From positions 26,993,956-27,057,955 of the forward strand of contig JAKCOZ010000012.1 in assembly GCA_022605955.1 (NCBI GenBank): a stretch of 64,000 bases of DNA, written 5' to 3'. A program made the translations under genes and the position numbers. This DNA comes from Rallus limicola (lineage: Eukaryota; Chordata; Aves; Gruiformes; Rallidae). The notes beneath the pieces are model-generated. The model saw only the letters and a list, made by a program, of their open reading frames with translations. It did not search any database and was not told the DNA's origin. Of the stretch, positions 60,103 through 64,000 are shown one piece after another (positions within the stretch are counted from its first letter, which is position 1; each line of letters starts with the position of its first letter).

Positions 60103-61693
60103 AATCACGACTTTTTGGTTTAATCCCTCTGTTTTCCAAAACCCAGGTGATCCTGTTCTTCGTTTTCTGGGCTAACATGACATCTCTGTTAGATTTTTTT
60201 TGATTTTCCTGCTTGGCAAGAGACAGTAATGAAACTCTCTCTTAAAAAGCATCGACTTCCTTACCTTCAGGGCTTCTCAAAGCAGGAGGTCTGCTTTTGT
60301 TTCCTCTTGATTACAAATACTTCATACACTTTCAGCTAACACTATATACTTGACTAGATTCCTACGAGCTCCTCAACCTGATTTGGAAGCATCTGTTTTC
60401 AATATAATCTGAACTGGAGGACTATTAGCAAGATTGGATTCAGACTCCAATCAAGACAGGGCCCAGAAATGAATGTCATGTGCACACTGGCACTGCAACC
60501 CCAGGCAGGGCTCAGGGATGGGGGGAGGTTTGTGGCCAATATAAAAGTTCCTTTTCAGAGCACATCACAGAAATATACACATAACATACTGTAAGGGTCA
60601 TCAAGATCAAGTTCTAGGGGTAGTTTTTTTGGGGGTAAATAAATACTGGCTGGTTCATGTTTCCAGCTGGGGGTGGAAGGAGGAGTCGCTGCTTCGTTCG
60701 CGGATCAGAAGGGCCAAGAGCCCAAACCAGCCATGTGGGTTAGCAACTCCATCCCCACAGTGCAGGCTGCTTTCCCACTTAAATCACCGTGGCCAGAGAC
60801 ACAAGAAGCACAGATGGCTTCTCTGGATGACAGTGTAATTTAACAGCCCAACCAAAGGCCAGGGTCAGCTGTCCCATCACTGGTCTAATTGGAGCAGCTT
60901 ATGAAGTGACTTTAATCAGAAAGACAAGACTGATGCCTGGGAATCATAACTTCTGGAAGTGTTCCAGGTAAATCTGGTAAAGAACTTCCTTTTAGTATGG
61001 AATGGATTAACACAACATGCTTCAGCATGGTCCTGAAATCACTCTTCATTTTATCTCCTACAGTTTGGGTTCATGGAGCTAAGTACCCAGACACAGAGCT
61101 AAAAATCTTACTTCAGGGAAAAACCAGAACCATCTCCTCTTTACACTCTTTGGAGTGAAAAATACAAGCTATAGTAACAGGACAGGTGACCATAAACCTA
61201 CAGAACCACCACTTCACCATTTACTGGGCTTTTAAAGCCAAAGCAAAGTATTGCTCCAAACCTTCTGCTCTTCATTTCTTGAACACAGAGTGCTGCTGAT
61301 GCTCAATCTAAAGAGAGCACCACTAACAATAACTAACACACTGTGGGCATCTTGTGTACAACACCTGAATATATATAAAAAAAGCCCCAAACCAATGGTG
61401 TTTTACATTTGCTTGAGAGTTTTAAGAAAAAAGGCACACTGATCTAGATACCTGTGCAGTTGTCAAGCCTTAGCTTGCCTCCATGAGCATAGCCACTGAT
61501 TTTCAGAGACACTCAATGTCCCAATGCATCTGCCTTTGCCCCAGACTTCACAGGCAGCTGCAGCACTGCTTTAAGTGCTGTTTGACAAAACTAAGTTTGC
61601 CAAAACCTCATCACTTGTCTCTGAATTTAATGCAATCTCAACCAAATTCTCAAAGCTGCAATTCTCTATTTTCATTTAAAAATGAGCAGGTTT
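60103..61693. other. Low-repeat sequence 3' of the PQ-loop gene
   Basis: This is AT-rich, CpG-poor single-copy-looking DNA. It could hold the 3' UTR or a last exon of the minus-strand gene, but no frame with a PQ-loop C-terminus was recognised. A more CpG-rich patch at 60660-60720 has no convincing splice sites. No other gene is seen. Confidence 0.5.
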
Positions 61694-61707
61694 GGGGGGG
61701 GGGGGGG
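61694..61707 (+). repeat. G14 homopolymer
   Basis: A run of fourteen G residues followed by TGGG. Such runs are length-unstable and error-prone in sequencing. Confidence 0.95.
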
Positions 61708-61752
61708 TGGGAATTTTTTATATAGCTTTCTCATTTATCAGACAGCAAAAGC

Positions 61753-61784
61753 TTTAGTCTGATAAAAACATTTATCAGACTAAA
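61753..61784. repeat. Perfect 14-bp inverted repeat with 4-base loop
   Basis: TTTAGTCTGATAAA at 61753-61766 is exactly complementary to 61771-61784, with loop AACA. CATTTATCAGAC in the right arm also occurs at 61732-61743, so the motif is present three times in about 55 bases. It lies about 300 bases 3' of the last recognised exon and may be transcribed in the PQ-loop gene. It could be a relic of a small DNA transposon or a structured RNA. Confidence 0.8.
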
Positions 61785-62074
61785 ACAAAGCAGCACAATG
61801 TGACACCCCCCAACTTTTAGAAGGCTGCATATTGCTTAATAATGGTATAAATTAATAATAATAAAGGTATAAATTAACCTCTGCAATGCAGTTTTAATTA
61901 AGGTGTTTTCTAGAAACCTGTTCTTATAGAGAAATACTATAAAAAGAATATAAAAATAATGTTCAGAAAGAAGATACTTGTGATCAGGCTAGAATTATAG
62001 GGTAAATTTTGGATGAAAATCATCCACTTCATTTCTGACCTACTAATTAACAAGGTTCCCCTGAGAAACTCTAC

Positions 62075-62280
62075 CTGGAACAGGAAAAGGATACAAAAAT
62101 GTCCAGAAACAGAACTCCAAAGCTGCCAATGAGCCATGGAAGATGGTGCAAGAAGTAGAGGCCCTGGAAGGATTTGGTAGCTGGCATCTTTAGAACAAGG
62201 CTCAGTCCATATGTACAGTTTCCCATCATGGCCAAGGCAAAGAGCAGGTAAGAGGTGCCTTCTGTTGATCTTCTTTGGAA
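62075..62280 (-). CDS. SLC66A1L: Following exon of the same PQ-loop gene, C-terminal transmembrane part
   Basis: The acceptor TTTGTGTTTAG lies immediately right of 62280. The exon reads FQRRSTEGTSYLLFALAM, then a helix up to GNCTYGLSLVLKMPA, then FLHHLPWLIGSFGVLFLD. This matches the SLC66A1-family order: PQ-loop tail, helix 6, the HHLPWL(V/I)GS signature, helix 7. Joined to the exon at 63674-63769 it gives the continuous segment SRFPQLYKNFQRRSTEG. The 3' border is ambiguous. A CAG|GTAGAG donor at 62075/62074 would end the exon in phase 2. Without splicing, the frame reaches TAG at 62071-62073 a few residues after the last helix. In the family, a short cytosolic tail follows this helix, so either is possible. 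I found no convincing further exon to the left. The adjacent -1 frame is open from 62290 to 61937 but is a shadow. Confidence 0.82.
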
Positions 62281-63673
62281 CTAAACACAAAGATGTTTAC
62301 ACAGACACAAACATTAAAACATGGGTTTAAGCAGGGTATCACAGGTAATTTCAGTATTCTGTGCTGTAACACATCCAAAGACCTCCCACTGTTCTTGTCC
62401 ATCTCCTCCTGGATTCCCTGAGCTTTATATTTTTAGCACAAATCACCAAAAATCTACAGAAATTCTTCCAGCTCTTTGAAGCAGCTCTGGATAATGTCAT
62501 TTTTATTTAAGTGCAAAGCAGCAAGGATGATCTGCTTCAAAGTGATACCTTGTTCTTAAGGATTATTATGAAAATACATGGTGTTCCAGCTGTGAAGGAG
62601 AAGGTAGAGGGGGAATATAAACAGGCTTGGGGATCCATCCATTAAAATGCACGTATATAATTGATAATGTAAAACCTTCAGGCCTTTTGTAGTGGTTTTG
62701 GGTTTGTTTGGTGGTGGTTTTTTTTAATGTATCAGTAGTGAAGTGGCTGTGGGGGCAGAAGTCGGTAATCACAGAATCACAAGGGTTGGCAGGGCCCTCC
62801 AGAGCCCATGGGGTCCAACCCCCTGCCAAAGCAGGGTCCCTAGGACAGGGCACACAGGGCGGTGTCCAGACGGGGCTGGAATCTCTCCAGAGAAGGAGAC
62901 TCCACACCCCCTGGGCAGCCTGGCCCAGGGCTCCCTCACCCTCACTGGGAAGAAGTTCTTCCCCACATTGGGGGGGAACTCCCTGTGCTCCAACTTGAGC
63001 AGAGGCTGCCCATGTCCCCCTGTGTCCCACCCTTCAACTATTGATCCCCAGTGATCAGATCCCCTCTCAGGCTGCTTCTCTCCAGGCTGAACAGCCCCAG
63101 CTCCCTCAGCCTTTCCTCACAGGGGAGATGCTCCAGGCCCTTCAGCATCTACAGAGCCTCCTCTGGACTCTCTCCAGGAGATCCCTGTCCTTTTTATCCC
63201 AGGGAGCCCAGCACTGGACACAACACTGCAGGTGGGGCCTGAGCAGGGCAGAGTGGAGAGGGAAAATGGCAGCTTTGTGAAGAGGGGCTAAAATTCTAAA
63301 CTATTTTTCCTCTATCTTCTGACCCCATAGTTGGTTATCTAAGGTAGAATAGTTTGAAGAAAAAGAAGGGGAGATACTGCTTGTTTGTGACAACAATCAC
63401 ACAAAGCAGGCTCCTGCTCCTATCTGATAAATCCAACTGTAAACTCCTCCTCTTCCTCAGTCAATCAATCCTCTTCCACCAATCAAAGATTTCAAATTTC
63501 CTTTAAATTCCCCCCATCCTCCTCAAAAAGCCCCTTTGTTTTTAATTTATCATTTTAGTCACAAAAGCAAAGTCAGGTTTCGAGCTCAGGAGGGCTCACT
63601 GTTAGGGAGAATCCAACATCTAAAGCAACAGAGAGAATTGGGTACAACTTTACTTCTCCAAAAACCTACTTAC
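62281..63673 (-). other. Intron of the PQ-loop gene
   Basis: This 1393-base interval runs from the GTAAGT donor at its right end to the TTTAG acceptor at its left end. It carries a minus-strand CR1 insertion (62767-63255), in the same orientation as the gene. I see no further exon in it. Confidence 0.75.
62767..63255 (-). mobile_element. CR1: CR1 LINE 3' fragment, intronic, with internal deletion
   Basis: The left end reads ATCACAGAATCACAAGGG, the reverse complement of a CR1 3' terminus, followed by the group-A tail also seen at 24322, 31848, 42535 and 50034. It extends 5' into the part corresponding to CCAGCACTGGACACAACACT. Compared with the other group-A copies it lacks 36 bases around 63000, between two copies of TGAGC, a microhomology-type deletion. 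Confidence 0.9.
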
Positions 63674-63769
63674 ATTTTTATACAGCTGAGGAAATCTACT
63701 TCCCAGGTAAAACACACAGGATATATAGCCACAAACGAAGCCTGACATTTCAACCATATCAAGAGAGGT
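63674..63769 (-). CDS. SLC66A1L: Internal exon of a PQ-loop transporter-like gene (SLC66A1 subfamily, probably SLC66A1L)
   Basis: This exon has both splice borders: a pyrimidine-rich acceptor ending in CAG just right of 63769 and a GTAAGT donor at 63673-63668. It is 96 bases, 32 codons, phase 0 at both ends. The peptide begins TSLDMVEMSGFVCGYI and ends YLGSRFPQLYKN. It holds a membrane segment followed by the Pro-Gln of the second PQ motif. PQ-loop proteins are seven-helix membrane proteins. SLC66A1 exports cationic amino acids from lysosomes; the role of the L paralogue is not established as far as I know. The next exon (62075-62280) continues the motif in frame. Earlier exons, with the first PQ motif and the start codon, must lie beyond base 64000. 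Family membership is strong. The paralogue assignment rests on remembered differences from SLC66A1, which I recall as having LSRLPQIRTN here. Confidence 0.82.
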
Positions 63770-64000
63770 CTGAAAAAGAAAGGTACAGGTATTTTGGCAA
63801 GAATGTTTTCAGAGGATTATAATCAGAGTCCAGTGGATGACTTTCTGGACAGGACTCTTTTCAAAGCAGCTCAGTGCTCTGTCTCTAAATGCCCAAAGAG
63901 GGGTAGAAAGGTTCTAAATTGTTATCTCACAACAATGCACACTGCTGCGTCATAGCCATGACTGAGATCAAACCTGGTGCCAGGCTTTAGGATACAACAC
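63770..64000 (-). other. Start of the upstream intron, cut by the window end
   Basis: The acceptor polypyrimidine tract (minus strand TTTCTTTTTCAG) occupies the first bases. The rest is unremarkable AT-rich intron. No exon is visible before the window ends. Confidence 0.6.

Noticed and set aside
60660..60840. Last exon of the PQ-loop gene
   Set aside because: CpG-richer patch, but no acceptor plus frame giving a plausible C-terminus could be found.
61937..62290. 117-codon minus frame over the PQ-loop exon
   Set aside because: It is the wrong frame; the real coding frame is the one reading FQRRSTEGTSYLLFALAM.

Overview
The window looks like a stretch of a bird genome (nuclear, eukaryotic). 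The main evidence is about fifteen CR1 LINE 3' ends with the avian-type terminal repeat (GATTCTGTGATTCTGTG or its variants), one probable avian LTR fragment, intron-containing coding sequence with canonical GT/AG borders, and GC-rich minisatellites. No bacterial-style operon, phage, plasmid or CRISPR is present. The species cannot be fixed from sequence alone.

Coding content is almost nil. The only convincing protein-coding sequence is two consecutive exons of a PQ-loop transporter-like gene on the minus strand at the right end (63674-63769, then 62075-62280). Joined in phase 0 they cross the second PQ motif of the SLC66A1 (PQLC2) subfamily. Residue differences from SLC66A1 as I remember it point to the paralogue SLC66A1L. 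The 5' exons lie beyond base 64000, and the true 3' end is not certain.

The remaining ~60 kb is gene desert. AT-rich, homeodomain-motif-rich blocks (for example 8700-9080, 15055-15440, 20885-21740, 30690-31180, 32560-33130, 35815-36085, 36540-37210, 39785-40320) look like conserved non-coding elements. They alternate with GC-rich, repeat-laden filler. In mammals SLC66A1L is followed by a gene desert leading to SHOX2. If this synteny holds, these blocks are candidate long-range SHOX2 regulatory elements. That is inference from remembered gene order, not something the sequence shows.

Repeats by region: 41-219 palindromic AT tandem repeat; 2409-2886 15-bp minisatellite; 5001-5358 21-bp GAGCTG-rich minisatellite; 8510/9161 dispersed 101-bp duplication; 15560-15913 and 22020-22255 AT/CA-rich tracts; 25258-25513 near-perfect 128-bp tandem duplication; 25820-26343, 34789-34983 and 47246-47449 GGGAA/TTCCC pentanucleotide arrays; 30121-30443 GGGTTT-like G-rich array; 43976-44475 32-bp minisatellite with a 128-bp higher-order period; 45650-46327 18-bp minisatellite. 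CR1 copies fall in three sequence groups and are denser from 40 kb rightward. Most long open reading frames in the window are by-products of these stop-free repeats.

I found no undescribed gene system. The items most worth a check are the SLC66A1L exons and their 3' end, the candidate enhancer blocks, the recent tandem duplication, and several perfect hairpins.
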